From DASRWD01 sp044507975 (lineage in GTDB: Bacteria; Deinococcota; Deinococci; Deinococcales; Trueperaceae): a stretch of 7,884 bases of DNA. This document shows positions 1 through 5,935 of this stretch, piece after piece. A program made the translations under genes and the position numbers. The notes under the pieces are model-generated. The model was not told the DNA's origin, ran no database searches, and was given only the letters and a program-made list of their open reading frames with translations. The stretch is taken from NCBI GenBank assembly GCA_044507975.1, contig JBIQIQ010000112.1, forward strand, positions 1 through 7,884, given 5' to 3'. Each line of letters begins with the position of its first letter. Positions within the stretch are counted from its first letter, which is position 1.

Positions 1-869
1 CGCCGGATCCTGAGCTTCTCCGCCAGCGGCCTGTGGCGCAGGGTCGAGCCGATGAGCTTCAGGCGCCGCGTCATCAGCTCGCGGATGTCGAGCTGGGCGC
101 GGCGGCCCCCGAGAGTGGCGATGAACACCAGCCGACCGCCCGTCGCGAGCACCTCGAGGTTGGCGGCGAAGTACTCCTCGCCCACGATGTCGAGGACCAC
201 GTCGACGCCCTGCCCGCCGGCATGCTCGAGGATCGCCTCCTCGAACGGCCGCGCGTGACGATCGATCGCGAGGTCGGCCCCGAAGCGCTGGCAGGCCGCG
301 CACTTCTCCGGGCCGCCCGCGGTGGCGTACACGGTGCAACCGGCGCGCTTGGCCAGCATGATCGCGTACGACCCCACGCCGCTCGCGCCGCCGTGCACCA
401 GCACGCGCTCGCCGTCGCGCAGCCGCGCCTCCATGAACAGGTTGAGGTAGGCGGTGAACGCGGCCTCCGGCAGCGCCGCCGCCTGCTCCCACGACCAGCC
501 TTCCGGCACCTCCATCAGCATGTCGGCCGGCACGGCGACGTACTCGCCGTAGCCGCCGCCGGGGAGCAGCGCGGTGTACGAGCCTCCTCGCCTCACGCCG
601 GCCCGCTCCATGGCGGCCGCGTCACCGGCCACGAGCACGCCGGCGGCCTCGAGGCCCAGGACCTCGGACTCCCCCGGCGGCGGCGGGTAGTTCCCGGCCG
701 CCTGGGAGAGGTCGGCGCGGTTGAGAGCGGTGGCCCTCACGGCGAGCATCACCTCGCCGGTCCTGAGGGAGGGCGTCGGCACCTCGCCGACGCTCAGCTC
801 GCCGCCGGAGCCCACCACGACGGCTCGCATGACGGGCGGGAGGGTGGCGTCCAGGGCTTCTCGCGACAT
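1..869 (-). CDS. PIG3-type NAD(P)H:quinone oxidoreductase (zinc-free MDR family), 3' end cut by window edge
   Basis: This gene encodes a medium-chain reductase that passes hydride from NAD(P)H to quinones or similar acceptors in the cytosol. The first 289 residues are visible, and about 35 to 45 C-terminal residues should lie beyond base 1. The N-terminal GroES-like domain (residues 14-130) has ALNRADL at 48-54, YPPPPG at 61-66, GLEAAG at 72-77 and LLPGGGYGEYV at 101-111, all characteristic of the PIG3/TP53I3 branch. The Rossmann domain starts near 155 with HGGASGVG (159-166), the nucleotide-binding loop. No cysteine/histidine zinc set is seen. The ATG at 869 is chosen because a TACGAT -10 element sits 5 bases upstream. 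An internal ATG at 830 (MRAVVV) resembles the usual family start and is an alternative. Oddity: residues 79-100 lack the usual GDxV turn. It is transcribed divergently from mreB. Family assignment is secure; the physiological substrate is unknown. Confidence 0.9.
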   Translation of the reverse strand, partial: MSREALDATLPPVMRAVVVGSGGELSVGEVPTPSLRTGEVMLAVRATALNRADLSQAAGNYPPPPGESEVLGLEAAGVLVAGDAAAMERAGVRRGGSYTALLPGGGYGEYVAVPADMLMEVPEGWSWEQAAALPEAAFTAYLNLFMEARLRDGERVLVHGGASGVGSYAIMLAKRAGCTVYATAGGPEKCAACQRFGADLAIDRHARPFEEAILEHAGGQGVDVVLDIVGEEYFAANLEVLATGGRLVFIATLGGRRAQLDIRELMTRRLKLIGSTLRHRPLAEKLRIR

Positions 870-874
870 GACCC

Positions 875-880
875 ATCGTA
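875..880 (-). promoter_or_regulatory. -10 element (TACGAT) for leaderless quinone oxidoreductase mRNA
   Basis: On the minus strand TACGAT is followed by five bases and then the ATG at 869, with no Shine-Dalgarno. It fits the TANNNT -10 consensus used for leaderless transcripts in Deinococcota, with transcription starting at or next to the A of ATG. No good -35 box is visible about 17 bases upstream. Confidence 0.5.
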
Positions 881-930
881 TACGGCCCGCCTGGACGGCC
901 AGGAAGCCACGGCGCCGCCGGCGTTCCTGG

Positions 931-936
931 TAGCTT
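931..936 (+). promoter_or_regulatory. -10 element (TAGCTT) for leaderless mreB mRNA
   Basis: TAGCTT matches TANNNT and ends 7 bases before the ATG at 944, placing the start of transcription at or one base before the start codon. No usable Shine-Dalgarno lies at normal distance; the only G-rich run (GGTGG, 937-941) is two bases from ATG. A TTG at 935 would extend the frame by three residues but lies inside this element, which argues against it. Confidence 0.55.
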
Positions 937-943
937 GGTGGCC

Positions 944-1945
944 ATGATCGGCGTAGACCTGGGGACGACCAACGTAAGGATCCACGTGAAGGGCAAGGGC
1001 GTCCAGCTGAGGGAACCGGCCGTCATCGCCGTCGTGAAGGGCACCACCGACGTCAAGGCCGTCGGTCAGGAGGCCTACCGGATGCTCGGGCGCACGCCCG
1101 GCAACATCACGGCGGTGCGGCCGATGGCCGACGGGGTCATCGCCGACTACACGCTCACGGAGAAGATGCTCAAGGCGTTCATCGGGAAGGTCCTCACGGG
1201 CCCGGCCCGCTTCCTGCGGCCGAACATCATGGTGTGCATCCCGTCGGGCATCACCGAGGTCGAGCGGCGCGCCGTCGTGCAGGCCATGCACGAGATCGGC
1301 GCGCGCAAGGCGTTCCTCATCGAGGAGCCCGTCGCCGGCGCCATCGGGGCCGGGATCAACATCGCGGAGCCGGTCGGCTCCATGGTCATCGACATCGGCG
1401 GCGGCACCACCGACATCGCCATCCTCAGCATGGGCGGGATCGTCGTCTCCGAGAGCCTGCGCATCGCCGGCAACACCTTCGACCGCGACATCATGGCCTT
1501 CGTCAAGGCCAAGCACAACCTGCTCATCGGCGACCGCACCGCGGAGGAGATCAAGCGCACCGTGGGCGCGGCCAAGGTCCTGTCGCCCGAGGACGAGCTG
1601 ACGGTCGAGGTGCGCGGCCGCGACCTGATCGACGGCATGCCCAAGAGCGTCACCGTGAGCACCCAGGACGTCGTGACCGCTCTAAGGCCCTCTCTGGAGA
1701 AGATCGCCGCCGGCCTGCGCAAGGTGGTCGAGCAGGCTCCACCCGAGCTCGTGTCCGACGTCATCGAGCGCGGCATCGTCATGACCGGAGGGGGGGCGCT
1801 GCTGCGCAACCTCGACGCCTACCTCGGCAGCGTGACCTCGATCCCCGTCGGCGTGGCGCCGAACGCCGCCGACTGCGTCGTGCTGGGCACCGCGCAGGCG
1901 CTCGACATGGTCCACATCCTCCGGGACGCGAGCTACGGGGCCTGA
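944..1945 (+). CDS. mreB: Rod shape-determining protein MreB (bacterial actin)
   Basis: This gene encodes a 333-residue actin-fold ATPase, normal length for MreB. MreB forms membrane-bound filaments under the inner membrane that guide lateral peptidoglycan synthesis by the elongasome (with MreC, MreD, RodZ, RodA and PBP2). Visible signatures: phosphate-1 loop DLGTTN (5-10); KGKGVQLREPAV (16-27); RTPGNI (50-55); RPMADGVIADY (59-69); IPSGITEVERRAV (99-111); EEPVAGAIGAG (127-137); phosphate-2 DIGGGTTD (150-157); NLLIGDRTAEEIK (192-204); VEVRGRDL (221-228); and the adenosine loop GIVMTGGGALLRNLD (277-291). The phosphate-1 stretch reads GTTNVRIHV where most MreBs have GTANTLVYV. No mreC or mreD follows; the next gene is convergent 28 bases away. 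ATG 944 is chosen because the sequence begins directly with the actin fold and a TAGCTT element lies 7 bases upstream. An Mbl/MreBH-like paralogue role is possible. Confidence 0.95.
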   Translation: MIGVDLGTTNVRIHVKGKGVQLREPAVIAVVKGTTDVKAVGQEAYRMLGRTPGNITAVRPMADGVIADYTLTEKMLKAFIGKVLTGPARFLRPNIMVCIPSGITEVERRAVVQAMHEIGARKAFLIEEPVAGAIGAGINIAEPVGSMVIDIGGGTTDIAILSMGGIVVSESLRIAGNTFDRDIMAFVKAKHNLLIGDRTAEEIKRTVGAAKVLSPEDELTVEVRGRDLIDGMPKSVTVSTQDVVTALRPSLEKIAAGLRKVVEQAPPELVSDVIERGIVMTGGGALLRNLDAYLGSVTSIPVGVAPNAADCVVLGTAQALDMVHILRDASYGA

Positions 1946-1950
1946 GCCCC
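1937..1950. terminator. Short GC hairpin at the mreB stop codon, possible convergent terminator
   Basis: GGGGC (1937-1941), loop CTGA, GCCCC (1946-1950) forms a perfect 5-bp stem whose loop contains the TGA stop of mreB. It sits just before a convergent gene end at 1974. There is no T-run on either strand, so a role in termination is only suggested by position. Confidence 0.3.
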
Positions 1951-1973
1951 GGGGGAGCGGCGCCCGTCCCTCG

Positions 1974-2510
1974 CTACTCTGGAAGTGCCTCGGCCTCGGA
2001 CGGCGCGTCTCCCTCTGGCGAGCTGCCAGGGGGTCTGCGGCGCGGCGCCGCCGCGGCCGCCCGGGCGAGGCGTCCCGTTCCGAGGAACCCGAGCACGTAG
2101 GACAGGAGCAGCGTCGCCAGGAGAGCGAGCGTCGGCGCCCCACCCTGGCCCGTGGCCAGCGCCAGCGAGGCGAACCAGGCCGTGGTCGAGAGCGTGACCC
2201 CTGCGAAGATCGCCCTCGACAGCGCTCCCTGCCGGCTCCCGACCGCCGAGAGGCGCAGCAGCGAGGCCAGCCCGATGGGCAGCTGGGCAAGCGCCAGCGC
2301 GAAGAGCGTCCAGGCCAGCAGGGGGCTCGGCCGCGGCTCGCCGGGGGCGAGCGCCGCCACGCCGCTCCCCACCAGCACGGCGACCGCCGTCTGGACCAGG
2401 AACGTGCCGGCGTAGGCGAGCCGTAGGAACGAGGCGGCCCGCGCGAACGTCAGGTCGGCGCCGTCCAGGTAGGCGCCTACGAGACGGGCGAGCGGGCCGT
2501 TACGCCTCAG
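1974..2510 (-). CDS. Uncharacterised four-helix membrane protein, probable CTG start
   Basis: I do not recognise the family. If translation starts at CTG 2510, the protein has 178 residues: a short cytosolic N-terminus (GPLARLVGAYLDGADLTFARA), then four hydrophobic segments at about 28-54, 64-86, 98-120 and 126-146. It ends in an arginine-rich then acidic, proline-rich tail (RRRPPGSSPEGDAPSEAE). The frame contains no ATG, GTG or TTG upstream of GTG 2378. That start would give 134 residues and cut the first helix in half, so it is unlikely. The CTG overlaps the TGA of the preceding small gene as CTGA, which suits translation by reinitiation from the upstream cistron. It is the last gene of a leftward unit behind the MATE transporter and ends in TAG 28 bases from mreB. 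That the reading frame is real is supported by its strongly patterned hydrophobicity and operon position. The start is inferred, and a sequencing error or another non-standard start is possible. Confidence 0.6.
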   Translation of the reverse strand: MRRNGPLARLVGAYLDGADLTFARAASFLRLAYAGTFLVQTAVAVLVGSGVAALAPGEPRPSPLLAWTLFALALAQLPIGLASLLRLSAVGSRQGALSRAIFAGVTLSTTAWFASLALATGQGGAPTLALLATLLLSYVLGFLGTGRLARAAAAAPRRRPPGSSPEGDAPSEAEALPE

Positions 2511-2629
2511 TGGGGCTCGTGCGTGTTGCGAGCGAACCAGACCGCGATGCCGACGCCGGCAGCGGCGAAGAGCGTGAGGGCCAAGGTGATGATGACGGCG
2601 TTGCGACCGATGACAAGGAAGGTTTCCAC
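2507..2629 (-). CDS. 40-residue single-pass membrane protein
   Basis: This is a tiny reading frame (GTG start, TGA stop) encoding a short polar start (METFLVIGRN), one hydrophobic helix of about 20 residues (11-31, rich in I, L, A, V and G), then WFARNTHEPH. The positive RN before the helix and R after it leave topology uncertain. The start is well supported by AGGAGGAG directly upstream (2632-2639). It lies 26 bases downstream of the MATE stop and overlaps the next membrane-protein gene by 4 bases (CTGA), so all three are probably cotranscribed and the last two translationally coupled. I know no named family for it. It could be a small regulatory or stabilising subunit of the MATE pump or of the four-helix protein; that is inference from context alone. 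Confidence 0.65.
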   Translation of the reverse strand: METFLVIGRNAVIITLALTLFAAAGVGIAVWFARNTHEPH

Positions 2630-2631
2630 TG

Positions 2632-2639
2632 CTCCTCCT
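2632..2639 (-). promoter_or_regulatory. Strong Shine-Dalgarno (AGGAGGAG) of the 40-residue membrane protein
   Basis: AGGAGGAG on the minus strand ends two bases before GTG 2629; its AGGAGG core ends four bases before it. It is the only near-perfect ribosome binding site I saw at a gene start in the window. It fixes the GTG start and marks this cistron as internal to an operon, unlike the apparently leaderless first genes. Confidence 0.7.
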
Positions 2640-2655
2640 GGTGGCGCAGCATAAC

Positions 2656-4020
2656 TCAGGCTTCCCCCGGCAAGACAGCCAGGCGGGGCCGCGCGGTGCG
2701 CGCGCGGAAGCGCCAGGCGAGCAGCACGGCGGCGCAGGCCAGGCCGGTGATCAGGCCGTACCACATGCCGCGCGGCCCCTGGCCCAGCACGAACGCGGCC
2801 GTGAGGCCCACCGGGAACCCGACGCCCCAGTAGGAGAGCAGGGTCATGAGCATCGGGACCCGCGTGTCCTTGAGGCCGCGCAGGGCGCCGACCGCCGCGA
2901 CCTGGACGCCGTCGGCGAGCTGGAAGGCGCCGGCGAGGCTGAGGAAGGTCGCGGCGTAGCCCACGACGACGAGGTTGGCGGGGTCGTTCACGTCGAGGAA
3001 GATCGAGGTCACGAGGCGCGGCGCCAGCAGGTAGAGGGCGGCCGTCAGGACCATGAACGACGCCGCTACCCCCATCCCGGTCCAACCGGCGAGCCTCACC
3101 CCCGCGTCGTCGCCCCTCCCCTGGGCCTGCCCGACCCTGATGCCGGTCGCGATGCCGACGCCCAGAGGCACCATGAACGACATCGATGCCGTCTGCATCG
3201 CGATCTGATGGCCGGCCAACGGCGCCTCCCCGAAGTAGCCCATGACCAGCGCGGCCGCCGAGAACAGCCCGACCTCGAAGCCCAGCGTGAGGCTGATAGG
3301 CCACCCGAGCACCAGCAGCTCCCGGAAGGCCGGCCACTGGAGCCGCCAGTCGCCGAACGGGGCCAGCTGGCGGTAGGCATGGCGGATGACGAGAGCGGCC
3401 GCGACCGCCATCAGCGTGTACGTGATCGAGGTCGCGATGCCTGCGCCCGCGAGCCCCAGCGCCGGGAGCCCGAGGCGGCCGAAGATCAGCACCTCGTTCA
3501 TGCCGGCGTTCACCAGCACTCCCAGGCCGGCGATCACCATGATCGGCCGGGTCTGACCGTTCCCCTCCAGGAAGCCTCGCAGCGCGACGAACGCCAGCGC
3601 GCCGGGCAGGCCGAAGACCACGGCCCTCAGGTACTCGCCGGCTCCCGCCACCACGCCCTCGTCCTGCCCCAGCAGGCGCAGCACGGGCGGCAGGCTCGCG
3701 ACGCCCACCGCCACCGGAACGGACAGCGCCAGCGCCAGGACGAGGCCGTGACGCAACGCCTTGGCGCCGTCCTGGGGCCTACCGGCCCCGGCGGCCTGCG
3801 CCACGACCGGGCTCACGGCCATGATCAGCGCCATCGCCAGCAGGTAGGCGAAGCTGAACGCCACGGCGCCGAGCGCTAGGCCCGCCAGCGGACCAGGGCC
3901 CAGGCGACCGATCATGACGGTGTCGATGAAGCTCATGCCGTTCTGGGCCAGCTGCGCGAGGACCAGGGGCGCGGCGACCGCCAGCAGGCCGCTGAGCTCG
4001 GCGAGGGTCCTCTGCGGCAT
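2656..4020 (-). CDS. MATE family (NorM-type) multidrug efflux transporter
   Basis: This gene encodes a 454-residue inner-membrane antiporter, normal MATE length, expected to have 12 helices in two pseudo-symmetric halves. It would export organic cations and drugs in exchange for Na+ or H+. Family signatures: IDTVMIGRLG (32-41) in helix 1; LRGFLEGNGQTRP (147-159) and its second-half counterpart LRGLKDTRVPM (380-390); FEVGLF (248-253); QLADGVQVAAVGALRG (367-382); and GMWYGLITG (418-426). Three acidic residues align by motif with the cation-site carboxylates known in NorM of Vibrio cholerae: Asp33, Glu249 and Asp370, suggesting an intact coupling site. ATG 4020 is chosen because a TATCGT -10 element ends exactly 6 bases upstream and the MATE homology begins at once. 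Longer in-frame extensions would run antisense into the divergent peptidase gene. It heads a unit with two small membrane-protein genes downstream. Substrate cannot be told from sequence. Confidence 0.93.
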   Translation of the reverse strand: MPQRTLAELSGLLAVAAPLVLAQLAQNGMSFIDTVMIGRLGPGPLAGLALGAVAFSFAYLLAMALIMAVSPVVAQAAGAGRPQDGAKALRHGLVLALALSVPVAVGVASLPPVLRLLGQDEGVVAGAGEYLRAVVFGLPGALAFVALRGFLEGNGQTRPIMVIAGLGVLVNAGMNEVLIFGRLGLPALGLAGAGIATSITYTLMAVAAALVIRHAYRQLAPFGDWRLQWPAFRELLVLGWPISLTLGFEVGLFSAAALVMGYFGEAPLAGHQIAMQTASMSFMVPLGVGIATGIRVGQAQGRGDDAGVRLAGWTGMGVAASFMVLTAALYLLAPRLVTSIFLDVNDPANLVVVGYAATFLSLAGAFQLADGVQVAAVGALRGLKDTRVPMLMTLLSYWGVGFPVGLTAAFVLGQGPRGMWYGLITGLACAAVLLAWRFRARTARPRLAVLPGEA

Positions 4021-4026
4021 CCGTCC

Positions 4027-4032
4027 ACGATA
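4027..4032 (-). promoter_or_regulatory. -10 element (TATCGT) for leaderless MATE mRNA
   Basis: TATCGT on the minus strand is followed by six bases (GGACGG) and the ATG at 4020, ideal for transcription starting on the A of ATG. No Shine-Dalgarno is evident, and no -35 box is recognisable. A -35 region at the usual distance would fall over the -10 element of the divergent promoter at 4052-4057. Confidence 0.6.
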
Positions 4033-4051
4033 CCGCCGGCTGTGCGGTTGG

Positions 4052-4057
4052 TAGCAT
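4052..4057 (+). promoter_or_regulatory. -10 element (TAGCAT) for leaderless M23 peptidase mRNA
   Basis: TAGCAT fits TANNNT and is followed by exactly six bases (CGCGGC) and the ATG at 4064, again with no Shine-Dalgarno. Its -35 region would overlap the -10 element of the MATE promoter on the other strand, so the two promoters are interlocked. Confidence 0.6.
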
Positions 4058-4063
4058 CGCGGC

Positions 4064-5158
4064 ATGCGTGTCCTGGTTGCGGCCGTTCTCGTCGTCGTGC
4101 TCGTCCTGGGCGGCCTCTTCGCCTTCGGCCTCCCACCGTTCGGCTCGCGGGAGCCGGCGCCACCGCCCGTGCCCGAGATCTTCCCGCTGGTCGAGGCCGG
4201 CGACCCGGCCGCCATCGCGGCCGCCGTCGCGCAGGGCGCGGACGTGCACGCCCGCAACGAGGCCGGGCTCACGCCGCTGATGGTGGCGGTGGCCAGCAGC
4301 AGCCCGGTCGAGGTGATCGAGGAGCTGCTCGCCGCCGGAGCCGACGTCGACCAGCAGGCCGCGAGCGGGGTCACGGCGCTGATGCTGGCCGCCTCGCAGG
4401 GCACGCCGGCGCAGGTCGTCTACCTCCTCAACGCCGGCGCCGACCCGACCGCCCGGGACCAGGAGGGCCGCGCCGCGGCCGACCACGCCCAGCAGAACCC
4501 CGGCGTGCGCACGTCGGGCGCCTACGTCCGCCTCGTCGAGCTCAAGGACGTCGAGTTCGTGCGGGGCTGGCCCAGCGCCTACGTCGTGCCGGTCGAGGGC
4601 GCGACCATCTCGTCGCGCCGCAACCACCTGCCCGGGGCGCCGCGCGCCTACCGCAACGGCGTGCACGAGGGCTTCGACTTCTACGCCGGCACCGTCAGCG
4701 TCCCTATCGACTACGGCACGCCCATCCGGGCGGTGGCCGACGGCGTCGTCGTGCGTGCCGACCACGGCTACGTGGAGCACACGCTGCAGGAGTACCAGGC
4801 GATCATCTCCGACGCGACCGCCGCGCTCAACACGCCGCCCGACCTGCTCGACAAGCTGCGCGGGCGCCAGGTCTGGATCAGGCACGCGGGCGGCTACGTC
4901 ACCCGCTACGCCCACCTCGCCAGCATCGCCGAGCCGGTCGTGGAGGGCGCGCGCGTGCGCCAGGGCGACACGATCGCCACCACGGGCAACTCCGGAACGC
5001 TCGAGGCGGCCCAGCAGACGCAGGAGGACCCGCACCCCCACGTCGAGATCTGGCGCGGCGACGAGACCTTCCTCGGCGCGGCCATGGAGCCGGAGGCGAT
5101 CTGGTCGCTCGCCGCCCAGGTCTTCGGAGCGTCGGCGCTCCCACCGTTCCACGACTGA
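4064..5158 (+). CDS. Membrane-anchored ankyrin-repeat M23 (LytM-type) zinc metallopeptidase
   Basis: This gene encodes a 364-residue envelope protein. Residues 2-22 form a hydrophobic anchor or signal peptide, followed by a proline-rich linker (31-37). Residues 38-140 hold about three ankyrin repeats: AGLTPLMVAVA (67-77) and SGVTALMLAAS (101-111) open two of them, and AGADV or AGADP turns close them. The M23 domain (about 165-345) has HEGFD (201-205), RYAHL (281-285), GDTIATTGNSGT (301-312) and HPHVE (324-328). The predicted zinc ligands are His201, Asp205 and His326, with His284 and/or His324 catalytic, so it should be active as a peptidoglycan endopeptidase or amidase outside the cytoplasmic membrane. 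About 30 helical residues (240-268) are inserted between core strands. There is no lipobox cysteine. The start is fixed by the TAGCAT element six bases upstream. It is divergent from the MATE gene. Ankyrin repeats usually bind proteins, so they may tether or regulate the enzyme; this is inference. Confidence 0.9.
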   Translation: MRVLVAAVLVVVLVLGGLFAFGLPPFGSREPAPPPVPEIFPLVEAGDPAAIAAAVAQGADVHARNEAGLTPLMVAVASSSPVEVIEELLAAGADVDQQAASGVTALMLAASQGTPAQVVYLLNAGADPTARDQEGRAAADHAQQNPGVRTSGAYVRLVELKDVEFVRGWPSAYVVPVEGATISSRRNHLPGAPRAYRNGVHEGFDFYAGTVSVPIDYGTPIRAVADGVVVRADHGYVEHTLQEYQAIISDATAALNTPPDLLDKLRGRQVWIRHAGGYVTRYAHLASIAEPVVEGARVRQGDTIATTGNSGTLEAAQQTQEDPHPHVEIWRGDETFLGAAMEPEAIWSLAAQVFGASALPPFHD

Positions 5159-5169
5159 GAAGCTCCCGG

Positions 5170-5193
5170 GGCGCCGGCCCTCGGGCCGGCGCC
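5170..5193. terminator. Strong GC hairpin between convergent genes
   Basis: GGCGCCGGCC (5170-5179), loop CTCG, GGCCGGCGCC (5184-5193) is a perfect 10-bp stem with a tetraloop, 11 bases after the peptidase stop and 48 bases past the stop of the convergent LOG gene at 5242. Being symmetrical, it could serve both strands. There is no T-run on either side, so it would act by a Rho-aided or non-canonical route, or as an RNA 3'-end stabiliser. Confidence 0.55.
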
Positions 5194-5241
5194 TCCGAGC
5201 GGAGCTCGTAGGGACCTGCGCGACCCGGCCGCGCCCCCGCC

Positions 5242-5928
5242 TCACCAGGGCAGGTTGAACCCCGCGTGGTTCGCGCTGCGGTAGTACTCCTCGATCTCGT
5301 GCGGGATCGAGGAGACGTCGTCGACGACCTTGAACAGGTGCAGGTCGTTCTCCGAGATCGTCTCCGAGCGCAGCAGCGTGCTCTGGAACCACTGGACCAG
5401 GCCGCGCCAGTAGTCGACGCCCACGAAGAAGACGGGGAACGGCTTGATCTTCTTGGTCTGGATGAGGGTTAGCGCCTCCGACACCTCGTCCAGGGTCCCG
5501 AAGCCGCCCGGGTAGGCGATGAAGGCCGTCGAGTACTTCACCAGCATCACCTTGCGCACGAAGAAGTACTTGAAGTCGACGCTGACCGTCTGGTACGGGT
5601 TCGGCGCCTGCTCGTGCGGCAGGTCGATGTTGAGCCCGAAGCTCTGCCCGCCGGCCTCGATGGCGCCGCGGTTCGCAGCCTCCATGATGCCGGGGCCGCC
5701 GCCCGTGAGGACGGCGTAGCCCGCCTTGGCCAGCTCACCCGCGAGCTGCCGCGCCGAGGCGTAGATCGGCGAGTCCTCCTTGACCCGCGCCGAGCCGAAG
5801 ACGGTGACGGCCTTGTTGACGGAGGCGAGCTCCTCGAAGCCCTGCACGAACTCGCCCATGATGCGGAACATGCGCCAGGAGTCCTCCGCCAGCGCGTCGA
5901 TGACGTACTGCTTCTCGATGTCCTGCAT
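5242..5928 (-). CDS. LOG / TIGR00730 family Rossmann-fold nucleotide phosphoribohydrolase
   Basis: This gene encodes a 228-residue cytosolic enzyme of the LOG (lysine decarboxylase-like) family. Characterised members cleave the N-glycosidic bond of nucleoside 5'-monophosphates, including cytokinin ribotides, to give base and ribose 5-phosphate. Key motifs: VTVFGSARV (41-49); TGGGPGIMEAANRGA (75-89), the phosphate-binding loop; FFVRKVML (122-129), carrying the family arginine; and PGGFGTLDE (140-148) with the catalytic glutamate (Glu148). An N-terminal helix (SWRMFRIMGEFVQGFEEL, 17-34) is typical of the longer type found in many GC-rich bacteria. The old label lysine decarboxylase is not supported for this family. 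The start at ATG 5928 is favoured by a TAACCT element 7 bases upstream and by the absence of a Shine-Dalgarno. It follows mutS2 in the same direction, but a strong hairpin and its own promoter lie between, so it is probably a separate unit. The in vivo substrate is uncertain. Confidence 0.9.
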   Translation of the reverse strand: MQDIEKQYVIDALAEDSWRMFRIMGEFVQGFEELASVNKAVTVFGSARVKEDSPIYASARQLAGELAKAGYAVLTGGGPGIMEAANRGAIEAGGQSFGLNIDLPHEQAPNPYQTVSVDFKYFFVRKVMLVKYSTAFIAYPGGFGTLDEVSEALTLIQTKKIKPFPVFFVGVDYWRGLVQWFQSTLLRSETISENDLHLFKVVDDVSSIPHEIEEYYRSANHAGFNLPW

Positions 5929-5935
5929 GCGCCAG

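Noticed and set aside
935..943. TTG 935 as the mreB start
   Set aside because: It lies inside the apparent -10 element. ATG 944 begins the actin fold directly.
33..947. A 304-codon plus-strand open frame antisense to the quinone oxidoreductase
   Set aside because: Its product is a low-complexity mix of R, A, G, H and P with no domain. The opposite strand encodes a clear PIG3-type enzyme, so this is a GC-driven shadow frame.
2641..3879. A 412-codon plus-strand open frame antisense to the MATE gene
   Set aside because: The translation is rich in Q, R, H, E and G without hydrophobic core or motif. The MATE protein on the other strand is unmistakable.
4021..4404. N-terminal extension of the MATE protein to an upstream start at 4404
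   Set aside because: The extension is antisense to the ankyrin-M23 gene and lacks MATE similarity, while a leaderless promoter sits right at ATG 4020.
3779..5392. A 537-codon minus-strand open frame spanning the MATE start, the M23 gene and the LOG end
   Set aside because: It crosses three well-supported genes and their promoters and has random R, G, A and V-rich composition.
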